From positions 131,432,266 through 131,496,265 of the forward strand of contig NC_089491.1 of NCBI RefSeq assembly GCF_036850765.1: a stretch of 64,000 nucleotides of DNA, written 5' to 3'. Below are positions 22,970 through 34,900 of the stretch, one piece after another. Every line of letters starts with the position of its first letter. Position 1 is the stretch's first letter. Source of the DNA: Saccopteryx bilineata. Its lineage: Eukaryota > Chordata > Mammalia > Chiroptera > Emballonuridae. Under the pieces are notes generated by a model. The model was given only the letters and a program-made list of their open reading frames with translations, ran no database searches and was not told where the DNA came from. Made by a program: the position numbers and the translations under genes.

Positions 22970-25168
22970 TTAAAAATTGGATTCATTGGGTGACACTCAT
23001 TAATATAGTTATACAGGTTTCAGATGTCTCTGAACACCAGGTTCTGTGTTCACCCTCCAAGTCAAGTCTTTGTCCATCCCTATTTATCCTCCCACATCCT
23101 TCTCCGTCTCCCTCTACCCCCACTCTAGCCATCACCACATTGTTGTCCATGAGTTTTTTCCTTTTTGTTCTTTTTTGCTCAATCCCTCCAACTCTCTCAT
23201 CCAGTTTACCCCCTGGCCCCCACCAACAGCTGTCAGCCTGCTCTTGATGAGTTTGTCTCTATTTTGCTTGTTAGTTCATTTCGTTCATTAGATTCCACAT
23301 ATAAATGAAATCATACGGTACTTTTCTTTCTCTGACTGGCTTATGTCACTTAGTATAATGTTCTCTAGGTCCATCCCTGCTGTTGCAAAAGGTAAGATTT
23401 CCTTCTTTTCAATGCCACCTAGTATTCTATGTGTACATGTACCACAAGTACTTTAACCACTCATTTACTAAAGGACATTTGGGCTGTTTCCAAATCTGGG
23501 CAAATAGTGCAATGAACATAGGGTATATTAGTGTTTTGAGTTTCTTTGGATAAATTCTTAGAATTGGAATCACTGGGTCATAAGGCAATTCCATTTTTAT
23601 TTTTATTTTTTTGAGGTAGCTCCTTACTGCTTACCACAGTGGCTGCACCAGTCTGCATTCCCACCAACAGTGCACAAGGGTTCCCTTTTCTCCACATCCT
23701 TGCCAACACTTGTTTGTGGATTTATTGATGATAAGTATTCTAACAAGTCTGAGGTGATTTCTTTTTTTTTTTTTAAATAAATTTTTATTAATGGTAATGG
23801 GATGATATTAATAAATCAGGGTACATATATTCAAAGAAAACATGTCTAGGTTATTTTGTCCTTAAATTATGTTGCATACCCCTCACCCAAAGTCAGATTG
23901 TCCTCTGCCACCCTCTATCTAGTTCTCTGTGCCCCTCCCCCTCCCCCTAACTCTCTCCCTCCCTCCCTCCCATGTCCTCCCTCCCCCCACTCCTGGTAAC
24001 CACCACACTCTTGTCCATGTCTCTTAGTCTCGTTTTTATGTTCCACCAATGTATGGAATCATATAGTTCTTGTTTTTTTCTGATTTACTTATTTCACTCT
24101 GTATAATGTTATCAAGTTCCCACCATTTTGCTGTAAATGATCTGATGTCATCATTTCTTATGGCTGAGTAGTATTCCATAGTGTATATGTGCCACATCTT
24201 CTTTATCCAGTCTTCTATTGAAGGGCTTTTTGGTTGTTTCCATTTTCTTGGCCACTGTGAACAGTGCTGCAATGAACATGGGGCTACATGTGTCTTCACG
24301 TATCAATGTTTCTGAGGTTTTGGGGTATATACCCAGTAGAGGGATTGCTGGGTCATAAGGTAGTTCTATTTGCAGTTTTTTGAGGAACCACCATACTTTC
24401 CTCCATAATGGTTGTACTACTTTACAGTCCCACCAACAGTGAATGAGGGTTCCTTTTTCTCCACAGCCTCTCCAACATTTGCTATTACCCGTCTTGTTGA
24501 TAATAGCTAATCTAACAGGGGTGAGGTGGTATCTCATTGTAGTTTTGATTTGCATTTCTCTAATAACTAATGAATCTGAGCATCTTTTCATATATCTGTT
24601 GGCCATTTGTATCTCTTCCTGGGAGAAGTGTCTGTTCATGTTGAGGTGATTTCTCATTGTGGTTTTTATTTGCATTCTCTGATTAGTGATGATGGGCATC
24701 TTTTTATGTATCTATTGGCCATCTGTATGTGTTCTTTGGAGAAGGGTCCATGCAGGCCCTTTGCCCATTTTTTAATTTGATTTTTTTCATGTTGAGTTTT
24801 AAAAGTTCTTTATAAATTTGGCTATTAATTCTTTATTAGATTAGAACATATCAGCAAATATGTTCTCCCACTCAGTGGGTTTTCTTTTCACTTGTTAGTT
24901 TCCTTTGCTGTGCAAAAACTTTTTATTTTGATGTAGTCCCATTTGTTAGTTTATTAAGTTTTGTTTCCCATGTCTAAAGAGATATATCAGAAAAAAAATA
25001 CTGTTCAAGAAATGTCCAAGATTTTACTGCCTATGTTTTCTTCTAGGATTTTTATGGTTTCAAGTCTAATATATATGTTTTTAATCCACTTTGTATTTGG
25101 ACAACTATTAGACACTGAAGAAGAAATCGAAGAAGATACAAATAAGTGGAAGCATACACCAGGTTCAT
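22970..25168 (-). mobile_element. LINE-1, antisense, with inverted 5' end
   Basis: From 22970 to 23762 and from 24655 to about 25098 the minus strand reads L1 3' UTR and ORF2 C-terminal sequence. At about 25100-25168 the same ORF2 appears in + orientation (the block encoding the [18 protein letters not shown] motif), which lies upstream in ORF2. This is the layout expected of a twin-priming 5' inversion. A second L1 is nested at 23763-24641. Confidence 0.8.
23763..24641 (-). mobile_element. Younger 5'-truncated LINE-1 nested in the older one
   Basis: About 880 bp of L1 3' end on the minus strand, with a T-run at 23763 (its A tail) and the C-rich complement of the G-rich 3' UTR tract at 23930-23995. 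Perfect 13-bp target duplications TGAGGTGATTTCT lie at 23750-23762 and 24642-24654, and removing the block rejoins the older L1. The remaining ORF2 C-terminal frame (24151-24699) is a fragment. Confidence 0.9.
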
Positions 25169-25339
25169 GGATAGGCTTCCCAGGGGCTTTATTTAGCCTT
25201 TGGCCCAGAAGTGACATGCAATACTTAGAGTCAAAATAGACTGGCCAGAAGAAGTCACAAGATCCCATTAATGACAAGAGGCTTTACAGTGTTTCATTCC
25301 ATGTGCCTGGAGGAAGACCAGCCTGGGTCTTGGAAGGCT

Positions 25340-25580
25340 CTAGTAATGTTGAGCATACATTTATTGAGTGCTCAACTAGGTGTCTGGCATTGCACCATTA
25401 TACATTTTAACCTAATTTATACTCACAAAAACCTTTTGAGACACCTATATATGAGGAAAATGAGGTACAGAGAAATTAAGTAACTCACTTCCACTCAACA
25501 AATATTGAGGAGCAAATTCATGATTGAAACCTGGAGCCTGACTCCAGAGCTTTTTGGACCTAAGCATTGGGCTATTTTTC
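25340..25580 (+). repeat. MIR SINE
   Basis: Carries 'ATGAGGAAAATGAGGTACAG', 'AGAAATTAAGTAACT' and 'GAGCCTGACTCCAGAGC', in MIR order. Confidence 0.75.
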
Positions 25581-26249
25581 CTCATATTTAATTAATCCAT
25601 AAAATTAAGAAATACTTAGGTATATAAGAAAAATATGAAAGAATTTGTGACAAAATGTTAATATTTACTTATGAATAGTGAAATCACAAGTGTTCTTTTC
25701 TTGTGCTTTTCTGGATTGTCTGATTTTCATTTAAAGGACCCCATATAATTTTGTTACCATTAAAAATATTTCTATTAAAATAAACCTAATAGATGTGAAT
25801 TTAATTCAGGTACTTTGTGAATTAGTTCAAGGATTAAGGACACAGGAGTGACTTATCAAATCCTGGCAAAAAATATTAGTTATTGGATGGTTTTGGATTT
25901 AGAATTTTTTCTTTAGGTAGCCTGGGGAAAACCGAAACCTTCTGTGTTAAACTTTTATAATGGGAGATAGAAGAATAGCCTTTTTGTAAAAAAGCACATG
26001 TTTTCAAAGCTTGGTGCCATTTCAAGGGCTACCAAGAGGGACTACTCACTTCTTGAGATCGTTGGGGGAAAAAAATACATGGCCTACAGGATTAAGTACA
26101 AACTGTGAAGTTTTATTCATTACCTGACTGAATAAATTTTATGCTTCCTTTCAGATTCAAATTTAAAGCTCAAATTCAAATTATAGTAAAAACTCAAGCC
26201 ATGATGAAATTTCTCAACTTTTCCATCACTCAGATAGTTATTTCTCTTT
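25581..26249. other. AT-rich intergenic DNA, nothing assigned
   Basis: No gene or repeat family recognised. Confidence 0.5.
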
Positions 26250-26264
26250 GAATTTCTAAGTCTG

Positions 26265-26464
26265 GCCTGGACTGTGATGGCACAGTGGATGGAGCATTGA
26301 CTTGGAATGCTTAGGTTGCAGGTTCAATGCCCTGGACTTGTGCCGGTCAAGGCATATATGACAAGCAAGCAGTGAACAACAAGCAACGATGAGTTGATAC
26401 TTCTTGCTCCCCACTCCTTCTCTTCTCTCTGTAAAATCAATAAATAAAATCTTAAAAAAAAAAA
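26265..26464 (+). mobile_element. Bat SINE, type C (short relative of type B)
   Basis: A 200-bp element starting GCCTGGACTGTGATGGCACA, with the type B 3' block ('GTCAAGGCATATATGACAAG') but lacking the type B middle, and an AATAAA-rich tail. Perfect 15-bp target duplications GAATTTCTAAGTCTG lie at 26250-26264 and 26465-26479. Confidence 0.92.
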
Positions 26465-26479
26465 GAATTTCTAAGTCTG

Positions 26480-29467
26480 TAAGGGTCTCTACCTCATAAA
26501 CTTAGTTCTGAATAATGTCTTATATTTGTAAATCACAGTCATAAAATGTTAGAATGTTAGAAATGAAAAGAAACACAATTAATTAAAACCAATTCAAGAT
26601 GGTGTAGCTAAGATATAAGGTGTAGGTAAAGGCTTTGCTCAAAATCCTATATCATACCAGTAACAGATCTAAGACCAGGTCTTTCCTCTTAGGCCAGGGG
26701 CCTTTCTCCTATATTATTTCATGGATTGAAATGTTTTTTCTTTAGTACTGATGTTCTTGGGAGAAAAAAATTATCTTTTACTTGTGTCTAATTTGAAATA
26801 ACTCATTTAGCAGATTTAAGTAAAAGGCATAAAAACAAGTAAACCTTAACCCCAAAAAGGCAGAATATATAATGAAACAATAAATTGGTAGTATCTAAAT
26901 AGGATTCAGAGGATACATCTAAACTGAGTAGAAAAGAATGTCATGACTGGCTAGTGACATCTGCCATGGGTATAGGAGGAGAAAATGCAACACATATGTC
27001 AGATATGTGTTTTTTACTGTCCAATCATCAGTCCTCTTCAACTATATGAACCCCCTGGGAAAGATGGACATAGAGAAGATAAGGAAGATATGGATACCTA
27101 ACCAGTAACCAGAGGAATCAACCCTAGCTAACACAGTGTTGACATAGGCTCCTGCCAGTTGTCTTATTGTTAATCCCTTTGTAACCCCTAAAGCTATAGA
27201 TGTGTATTAAGTGCTCAATAAGGATTCACTAATTGATTAAAATTAGATTATAAATAAGTTATTTCACAACGGAACTGTCCCATCCTTCTTTAGTAACCTC
27301 AGATCAATCACTGGTAGCTGGTGCTTACCAACTGTTTTTAAATTCCTTGTGGAATAAAAATATGACCTTCAAAGCATGACCATGGATCTTTAGATTACCA
27401 ATGCACAGTCCTATCTGGCATAAAATGGAGAATATTGTAACCCGATGACTGTCCTCTATGTTCTTTGAATCATCTCTTAGAGTTGCCCAGGTGGCATGAA
27501 AGAAAAAGGGGGATTCAGAAAACTATCCTTTAACATATGGGATTTTATGAGTCAAATTGTGGGGATTTTTTTTATTCCGCGTGGACTTCCATTTTGTATG
27601 TCATTCTTCTTCCGTAGGCTCAGCTTAAATGATGTCAGGAGTTCCGGAAGTCAAAATAGCGTGGGGAGCATGGATCCAATATTGACTCATACTCTGCGGA
27701 AGAAATCTACACCAAAGTCTGGATGAGATGATTCGGTTGTAAGTGCAAGGGATATGACTGCTGATCACAGAGGAAAAAGGGCAACCAAGGTGTGAGTTTT
27801 GTCTTGCGGCTCCTACTCACTTAAGGATAGGATGAGATACCATAGGAAATCTTGCTGACGCTTAATGTATAACCATAGCCAATTTTCAGAAAGAAAGTCT
27901 AGCTGAAAAGAAAAAAGAAAGTTTTCAGCCCCTTTGTTTTACTAATACAATCACACTTTGGCTCCTGGTGAGTTTTCAAAACTTTGAAGGGATATCTTGG
28001 TGAATTATTCTGCAGTCTCAGAGTTGGCTGAACCAACAAAGTGTGAAACCTCTAGTTTGCATGTGCAACCTAAGGTGTTTTACCGGCAGAAAGCAGAGAG
28101 AAATGTCTTCTTGGGTAATGTTACAAGGCAGGAAAAGATAATAAAAAGATACAAAAGTGTAGTAAAAATGTTCTGAACCAAAAAATTGTGTGTTGAAAGA
28201 TGAAGATCTAATACCATAAAATTCACTTCTAGCCTGGGATACAGGACCAGCTATATAATTTGCAGAAAGCAGTGCAAAATGAAATGGGGGCTCCTTGTTA
28301 AAAATTATTAGGAATTTCAGGAAGGTAAAATGGAGCATTAAACCAAATGTAGGTTATGCTAAATAAGTGTGAGTCCTGATATGCAGGTTTTATATCCACA
28401 AATTGGGGTCTGCTGGGATTTTTCACCAAGAATTTTAACACTTTTATTTTCAGTCTTATTATTTTTTAAGGAATTAAAGAGTAACTACTGTCTCACAAAT
28501 TAAAAAAAAAAAATCCAGAAGCTAAAACAAGATAGGATGTAATGATTTGAATTCACATATCAAACAGGGTTTTAGGCACATATGCTAACCTTTAATGGAT
28601 ATTGATTGATTGGGGGACATGTAGATTGGGAGAAAGATCTTGGGTCTACAATTGGCTATGCATTGTCTAGTTGAGTGAATTTCAGCACAGCACTTTCTTT
28701 TTCTGAGTCATGTTTTACAAATCTAAAAAATGAGGAAATAAGACATAGATAAGCTCTATAATGTCATTATTCTGTGTGTGGTTGGTCATGCCATCAAGTG
28801 TTAGTAGAGCTTGGCGGTTAGCCATGTAGTTACTAATCTTAGACATCTGGTCCCATTGTAAACACTTTTCTAATATATATCTGTCATTTTAAATAGGTAT
28901 TCTCAATTTACAAAAACCTAGACAATATGTAAATCTCACTAATAACGCCTCAACCCCCCCATATCATATTCCAGTGAACAAATCAAGGGGATTATTATAA
29001 CTCCTTTCCAGAAAGTTGGAATATTTCTTACAGTAACTTAGAGTTTGGCCAGTGGTATCCTGGATGGTACTGAGTGCCTGCAGTGTATCTCAAGGCTTTG
29101 ATAAGAATTTCTTGTCACTATGTTACCTGTAAGCACTCTACTTGAACTATGTGTTTTTTTTTGAGGACCACTCACCAAAGCTTTGTGAGTAGTGACATAC
29201 TTTCCTCACTTGTCTCTGGCTTAAAGGAGGCTTTGGTCATGCAGATATGTTTTGATCTTGTTTATTCTTTGGGCAGATATCCCCTCAAAGAGTTGTCAGA
29301 CCCTTTTCACATAAAATAACACAGGAAATTATCCCAGGAAGCAGGATTTAGTGAAAGACATAGCATCATATTTCCAACAGAATCATAAATTCTATTTAAT
29401 TAAAAACCAGATTCATATGGGTTAGTTCTGATAACATTGGGATTAGAATTTGAAGGAAAATAACTCA
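26480..29467. other. Intergenic DNA upstream of IFNG
   Basis: No exons recognised and few obvious repeats (a possible MIR scrap near 28660-28760). The block 27540-27740 is described separately as a candidate regulatory element. Confidence 0.5.
27540..27740. promoter_or_regulatory. Candidate distal IFNG enhancer, about 4.1 kb upstream
   Basis: Within 200 bp there are two consensus AP-1 sites, TGAGTCA (27548-27554) and TGACTCA (27683-27689), an ETS/STAT-like TTCCGGAAG (27642-27650), an NF-kB-like GGGGATTTTT (27561-27570) and about six CpGs in otherwise CpG-poor DNA. Human and mouse IFNG have a conserved enhancer roughly 4-6 kb upstream; equating this block with it rests on position and motifs only. 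The open frame across it (27496-27726) is not considered a gene. Confidence 0.4.
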
Positions 29468-29480
29468 GCATAGATCCTTT

Positions 29481-29882
29481 TTCTTTTGTTTTGATTTTTA
29501 TTTATTCATTTTCTAGATTTTTCTTTTTTTTCTTTTTTTAAAGGGACACAGAGAGAGAGTCAGAGAGAGGGATAAATAGGGATAGACAGACAGGAACAGA
29601 GAGAGATGAGAAGCATCAATCATCAGTTTTTGTTGCGACACCTTAGTTGTTCATTGATTGCTTTCTCATATGGGCCTTGACCGCGGGCCTTCAGCAGACT
29701 GAGTAACCCCTTGCTCGGGCCAGCAACCTTGGGTCCAAGCTGGTGAGCTTTTTTGCTCAAGCCAGATGAGCTCACGTTCAAGCTGGCAACCTCGGGGTCT
29801 CAAATCTGGGTCCTCCGTATCCCAGTCTGACGCTCTATCCACTGCGCCACCGCCTGGTCAGGCTATTTATTCATTTTAGAGA

Positions 29883-29927
<45 letters not shown>

Positions 29928-30040
29928 CAGGAAACATCAATTCCCATATGTGCCTTGACCAGGCAAACCTCGAATTTCAAACCAGGGACTTCAGCATTTC
30001 AGATTGACGCTTTATCCACTGAGCCACCACAGGTCAGGCC
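29481..30040 (-). mobile_element. Bat SINE, type C, antisense, containing a nested SINE
   Basis: Head on the minus strand at 30040 (GGCCTGACCTGTGGTGGCTC), tail running into T-rich sequence at 29481. Perfect 13-bp target duplications AGCATAGATCCTT lie at 29468-29480 and 30041-30053. A (GA)n microsatellite occupies about 29882-29925. A type B SINE (29513-29873) is inserted in its tail. Confidence 0.9.
29513..29873 (-). mobile_element. Bat SINE, type B, nested in type C
   Basis: Minus-strand head GCCTGACCAGGCGGTGGCGC with preserved CpGs. Perfect 14-bp target duplications TATTTATTCATTTT lie at 29499-29512 and 29874-29887, both inside the type C element. Confidence 0.92.
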
Positions 30041-30053
30041 AGCATAGATCCTT

Positions 30054-30469
30054 AATTAAGCACTCAAATGCACATTTATTCAGTGCTGTCTGTGGACAAA
30101 TCTTCAGGTTAAAATGCTTTTAGGGAAGAAAACAGTGATGTACAAGCAATGAAACAATTTTTTATTTTAAGGAACTCAGTCTAACATGGAAGACGACACA
30201 TGAATAACTAACTCCAATATGAGATTGAGGTATCAGGACTTTAAGAAAAGTATAAGTCAAGTGCTAAGCCTGTGAGCTTAATTTTAAGAAGGATAATTTT
30301 GGGAGAACTCATGGAAATAAGGCTTCTTAGGTAGTGCTTAAATGCATGGGCATTACCCTCAGGGGCACAGATGGAGAGAAGGAGAGCTGAAAGCCAAAGG
30401 AATAGCATAAGCAAAGTTCAGCATGTGTTTATGGTAATGACTAGTCATTCAACATGCCCAAATAACAAT
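30054..30469. other. Intergenic DNA, nothing assigned
   Basis: No gene or repeat family recognised. Confidence 0.5.
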
Positions 30470-30665
30470 AGATAACTTTATTTGAGTGCTGCTTACATGC
30501 CAGGCAAAATTCTCAGCATCTTATATGTATTGTGTGATTTAATTTTCAGTTGAAGCTTGGAAGGAAATACTAATATTAGTCTTATTTTGGAGTCATAAAT
30601 GCTCAAAATCACATAGCTAGATAGTAGTTGAGCCAGGATTCAAGTCTTCATCTGTAAAGGTTAGT
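30470..30665 (+). repeat. MIR SINE
   Basis: Contains 'TGAGTGCTGCTTACATGCCA', 'AAATCACATAGCTAGATAGT' and 'GAGCCAGGATTCAAGTC', in MIR order. Confidence 0.75.
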
Positions 30666-31389
30666 GTACACATTGCAGATTGGAATGCAAGGGGGGCTGG
30701 AACCAAGAGTGGCCAAGTCTTCTGTGTCCTCCCCACAAGTTTTACATCATAAATGAATTACTAAGGGAGGAGAAAGAGCCTTACTTTTTGTATTTAAAAA
30801 AAAAAAAGTAAAAAAAAAAATCTTCATTGTTAATGATTATTTGGAGCAATTGATCATCCAAAACTATATTTGTTCAACACAGCAGCCTCTAGGCACATCA
30901 GCTCGGTCATTTGAAATATGACTAGTCTAAACTGAGATGTGCTATAGGTATAAAATGTGTACTGAATTTATGGAATTTAGGACAAAAAGAATGTAAAATA
31001 TTTTTAATAATGTATACTGATACATACTGAAATATTTTGAGTATATTGATTTAAACATAATAAAGTTTAAAAATTATTTTTACCTGTTTCTTTTTATTTC
31101 CATTAATGGGGCTATTAGAACATTTAAATTTCTCTATTAGGCTTACATTAGATTTTTATTGGGCAGTATTGGTCCAGAGCAATTTAAAGTTGTGGTAGAT
31201 ATTCTGCTAACTCTGTTGAAGGACTTCCTTACCACATTGGTTTTTTAACCACATTCTTCCCTTACTTTCTGGCTCTTTGCAAGAAAAAAGTTAAAAAGTG
31301 TCCCCTTTGTAAAGGTTCAAGAGCCCCTAGAATTTCCTTTTCACTTGCTCCCAACCACAAACTAATGATCAATGTGCTTCGTCAACACA

Positions 31390-31716
31390 TTGGAGCCAAC
31401 ATTTTACAAAGGCAAAGGGAGGGGATGCCAAAAAATTTCCAATCCCTGAATGGTGTGAAGTAAAAGTGCTTTCAGGGAATACCACAAGAATGGCACGGTG
31501 GGCATAATGGGTCTGTTTCATCGTCAAAAGACCCAAGGAGTTGAAAGGAAACTCTAACTACAGCACCAAAATGCCACAAAACCATAGTTATTAATACAAA
31601 CTAACTAGCATCTCCGTCTATCTGTCACCATCTCATCTGAAAAAATCTTGTGAAAATACGTAATCCTGATGAGACTCCAATTAGGTATAAATACCAGCAG
31701 CAAAAGGAGGTGCAGT
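31390..31716 (+). promoter_or_regulatory. IFNG: IFNG proximal promoter
   Basis: A TATA box TATAAATA lies at 31686-31693, about 30 bp before the inferred start site at 31717. The proximal AP-1/CREB/ATF-type element around TACGTA (31657-31662), GAAAATACGTAATCC, is conserved with other mammals; its central CpG is the one whose methylation is linked to IFNG silencing in human T cells. Further upstream are an AAAAAATTTCC NF-kB/NFAT-type site (31430-31440), CATCGTCAAAAG (31519-31530) and AAAGGAAACTC (31544-31554), in the order known for IFNG. Factor assignments come from knowledge of the human promoter. Confidence 0.88.
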
Positions 31717-31830
31717 ACATTTTTCTGATCATCTACAGATCGGCTCTTAGAAGAGAGAGCAGCTGAGTCCTCTGGACTTAATACAGGAGCTACTGATTTC
31801 CACGACTTTGGCCTAACTCACTCCCAAATG
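31717..31830 (+). other. IFNG: IFNG 5' untranslated region
   Basis: The start site is inferred from the TATA position and from similarity to known IFNG mRNA 5' ends (ACATTTTTCTGATCATCT). No ATG occurs before 31828. In human mRNA this region takes part in a PKR-activating fold; GATC-containing inverted segments near 31727-31744 could allow a local hairpin, untested here. Confidence 0.8.
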
Positions 31831-31944
31831 ATGAATTATTCAAGTTATATCTTAGCTTTTCAGCTTTGTGTGATTTTGGGTTCTTCTAGCTACTACTGCC
31901 AAGCCACATTTTTAAACGAAATAGAAAACCTAAAGGAATATTTT
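31831..31944 (+). CDS. IFNG: IFNG coding exon 1
   Basis: Codes residues 1-38: signal peptide and the start of helix A (..EIENLKEYF). Ends exactly at a GTAAGT donor at 31945. An ATG at 31828-31830 directly precedes the chosen start and would add one methionine. Confidence 0.96.
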
Positions 31945-34900
31945 GTAAGTATGACCTTTTAATAATACTTGTTTGTGGTTGAAATGACTGAACATTGACT
32001 TGGAATTGTACCTATGATAGGCTGTCATCGCTCGTCCATAGTCATCTTGAGACCTTGGTGTTATTTTGACTCTTGACTCGAGTTTTTAACTGTGATCTGG
32101 ATTTTGCCTTAATTCTCTACTCAATTTGCTATAGAGAGGGAATTCGTGAATCTTTCAAAAGATGGGCCTAATATGAGTATAAAACAGGATGATGTTGATA
32201 ATTTTGTGGAAAGAATCTATTCCATTGTGATGTCAAGTAGTATTTATATTAAAAATGACCAGCTATTAATTTCTGATTTCTCAGACTGTCATGATGGGTC
32301 AAGATTAGCATTAAAATGATAATCTAAAAATAATTAATCAATTAAAGAAGGTGAGGATCTGAAAGCTTTGGCTTTAAAAAATCATTTGTAGGTGATTTTC
32401 TCCAAAAGGTGGTTTAAAAATTCTACTATCTCATCTCTGTTATCTATAAATGGCCCTTGAACTCAGTCTCTTGCTGAGATTCTCTAGGAGTTATAATCTC
32501 ACTTTTATTTAACTTTTTTTGTTTTGTTATATGAGTTTTTAAAAAAATTTTATTTATAGTTAATTAAAATAGTTTTTGTATTTTAAATATTGTATTATTT
32601 GTCCAAAATTGAGCTATTATAATTATAGCTGTTGTACTTATGCTCAAGCTTTTACAAGCTATTTTATTCTCACGACATCAAATCAAATCTCTCTCACATA
32701 CACCTGAAACTACCTTTTAAAGCTGACATAACATCAGATAGGACACAAGTAAATGTTATAAAGATCTGTACCATGAGGGGGCAGTATTTTATAGTGGGAT
32801 GATTTTTGATTTTTTAAAATAAGTTTGAAAACAGTTTTTTTTTTACACTGTAGTTATTTGAGACAATTGAAGTACTATATTGAGTTCATTTGTGACTTTG
32901 CAACTTAGGGGTTATACTAGAAAATAAAAATAGCTAGTAGTCTTCAGTAATATCCAACATAATAATAGCTTTTGGGAATACTTGCTATAAGTAAACAAGA
33001 GGGTTGAAAAGAAAGTCAGTGAATATTGCCAGCATCTGAGTACAATAAAACGTGTACTTTTAGGAAACTTTATAAACTAATTATAAACCAATTCCTCCCC
33101 CTCCCCCCCAGAATGCAACTCAGTCAGATGTAGCAGATGGTCGGCCTCTTTTCTTACATGTTTTGAAAAACTGGAAAGAGGTAAGCTGAATATTCCCTTT
33201 TGGTTGATTTTCCTGTTGCTTATTTTCTAATAGATAAATTCATATCAACCTCTCTTTGTGCTCTTTCTTCCCAAGGAGAGTGACAAAAAAATAATTCAGA
33301 GCCAAATTGTCTCCTTCTACTTCAAACTCTTTGAAAATTTAAAAGGTAACCAGATTATTCAACATAGCATGAACGTCATCAAGGAAGACCTGCGTGTTAA
33401 GTTCTTCAACAGCAACAATAGCAAAATGGAAGACTTCCTGAAGCTGACTGAAATTCCAGTGAGTTGATCTTAATTATTTCTTTGGTTTCACTGCAGAGGC
33501 TCTTGAGAAAATACCCAATTCCCAGAATGTAGAAATTAGCTACTGGACGCAGTCGTTAAAACTATAAAACCCATAGCCAAACTCCTCCTTACTAATTCTA
33601 TTTGTGTTATTGAGTGATTTTGCCAAGTTAGTATGGGGATTATTTAATCTTGTGATCTGGGAAAATGCTGGCATTATGAATATCATACAAAGGCAGGTAA
33701 ATGGACAGGTCTAGGGAGGAAGACGTGGTGAAGAAGCTGAAGGGGGTATAGTGGAGCAGTTAACTCATTGCTCCTTGCTTGTGAGATGGAAATTCTGCCA
33801 CTTTGAATGGGAGGCTGCATGTCTTAATGGAAAGAGCAGCAGGAGGGGAGAGACTTGTGCTCTTCTCCCAGCTCTGCTACCAAGGAACTTCATGAACTCA
33901 GATGAACCACAGGCCTGGCTCAGTTTCCTCATGATCAAAGAAGCCTGTTGTGTTCACCATAACTTCTATGGCCTCCTTTGCTCAAAAACTCTCCAATGAC
34001 ATAGCTAGAAAGTGAGAATGAAGTAGGAGAAAGCTGTGGTCTTTGAAAAGGCACTAGGCACATTCTCCTGCCTGACTCTGATCAACAATGAGCAACACTG
34101 TGCAGCCCAAGTAGAGTATTTGTTTGCTTTCAGAAAAAAAATAGGTAGAATTTATACCTTATGAAATAATTGTTAACTTTTGGATACTATAATATCTATC
34201 TCAGCTGGAGAAATCCTTAGACTCCCCAACTTTACCTCATAAAATTGGCTTGAGTCTTTAAAGCTTGAGTCTAGAGCCTTTACTTCAAGGTAAATTTGAA
34301 GCATAAAGACAAATCACTTTTTCCAAAATTTTTATCTAAGAGATAAAGGCCTCCAGATTTCTTTGGGTTTGGCTTTGATAAAAATATGAAAAAGGGAGGG
34401 GTCATGATATGATTTGTGCTATCAGGATTTGAGCCCAACTCACACTGTACCTGAAACTGAAATAAGTGCTAGTTCCCAATACATTAGGTGGTCGTGGTAC
34501 AAAAGTATAAGACTATTACTATTTTCTACAGACAGTGTTTTCCAATGTTCAGCAGTTCTCCTTGGCCACAGGCTAGACTTAAAAAGCACTTGCCCCTAAG
34601 CCAGTGCTGCTTTGGCTTGCCACTAATCCTGGATAAGTCTCTTAACTTCTTGGTGATGCTTTGATTACTGGAAAGTAAAGTTTATCACTTGAAAACATAC
34701 AACTGATGAGAACTTTTTCTGCTTTACTGTAACCATCTGTCAGTTCCATCCTTCAGGAAGCTCTAAGCCTGCTTCTTCATGATGTGCAATCTTGCATAAA
34801 CTTTCAACCATTTTTCCTCTTTTACTCAGTTGCTAACATATTTAAGGCATGTTATGCCTTTAAATGTTTAGTCTTGCAGCTTAGAATCCTCCTAGTTATT

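Noticed and set aside
27496..27726. 76-codon open frame over the candidate enhancer
   Set aside because: Composition and lack of any family resemblance argue against coding; regulatory motifs explain the local CpG signal better.
1..31000. Search for IL26 or IL22 exons upstream of IFNG
   Set aside because: No matching exon pattern was recognised; in human IL26 begins about 40 kb upstream, so it probably lies outside the window.
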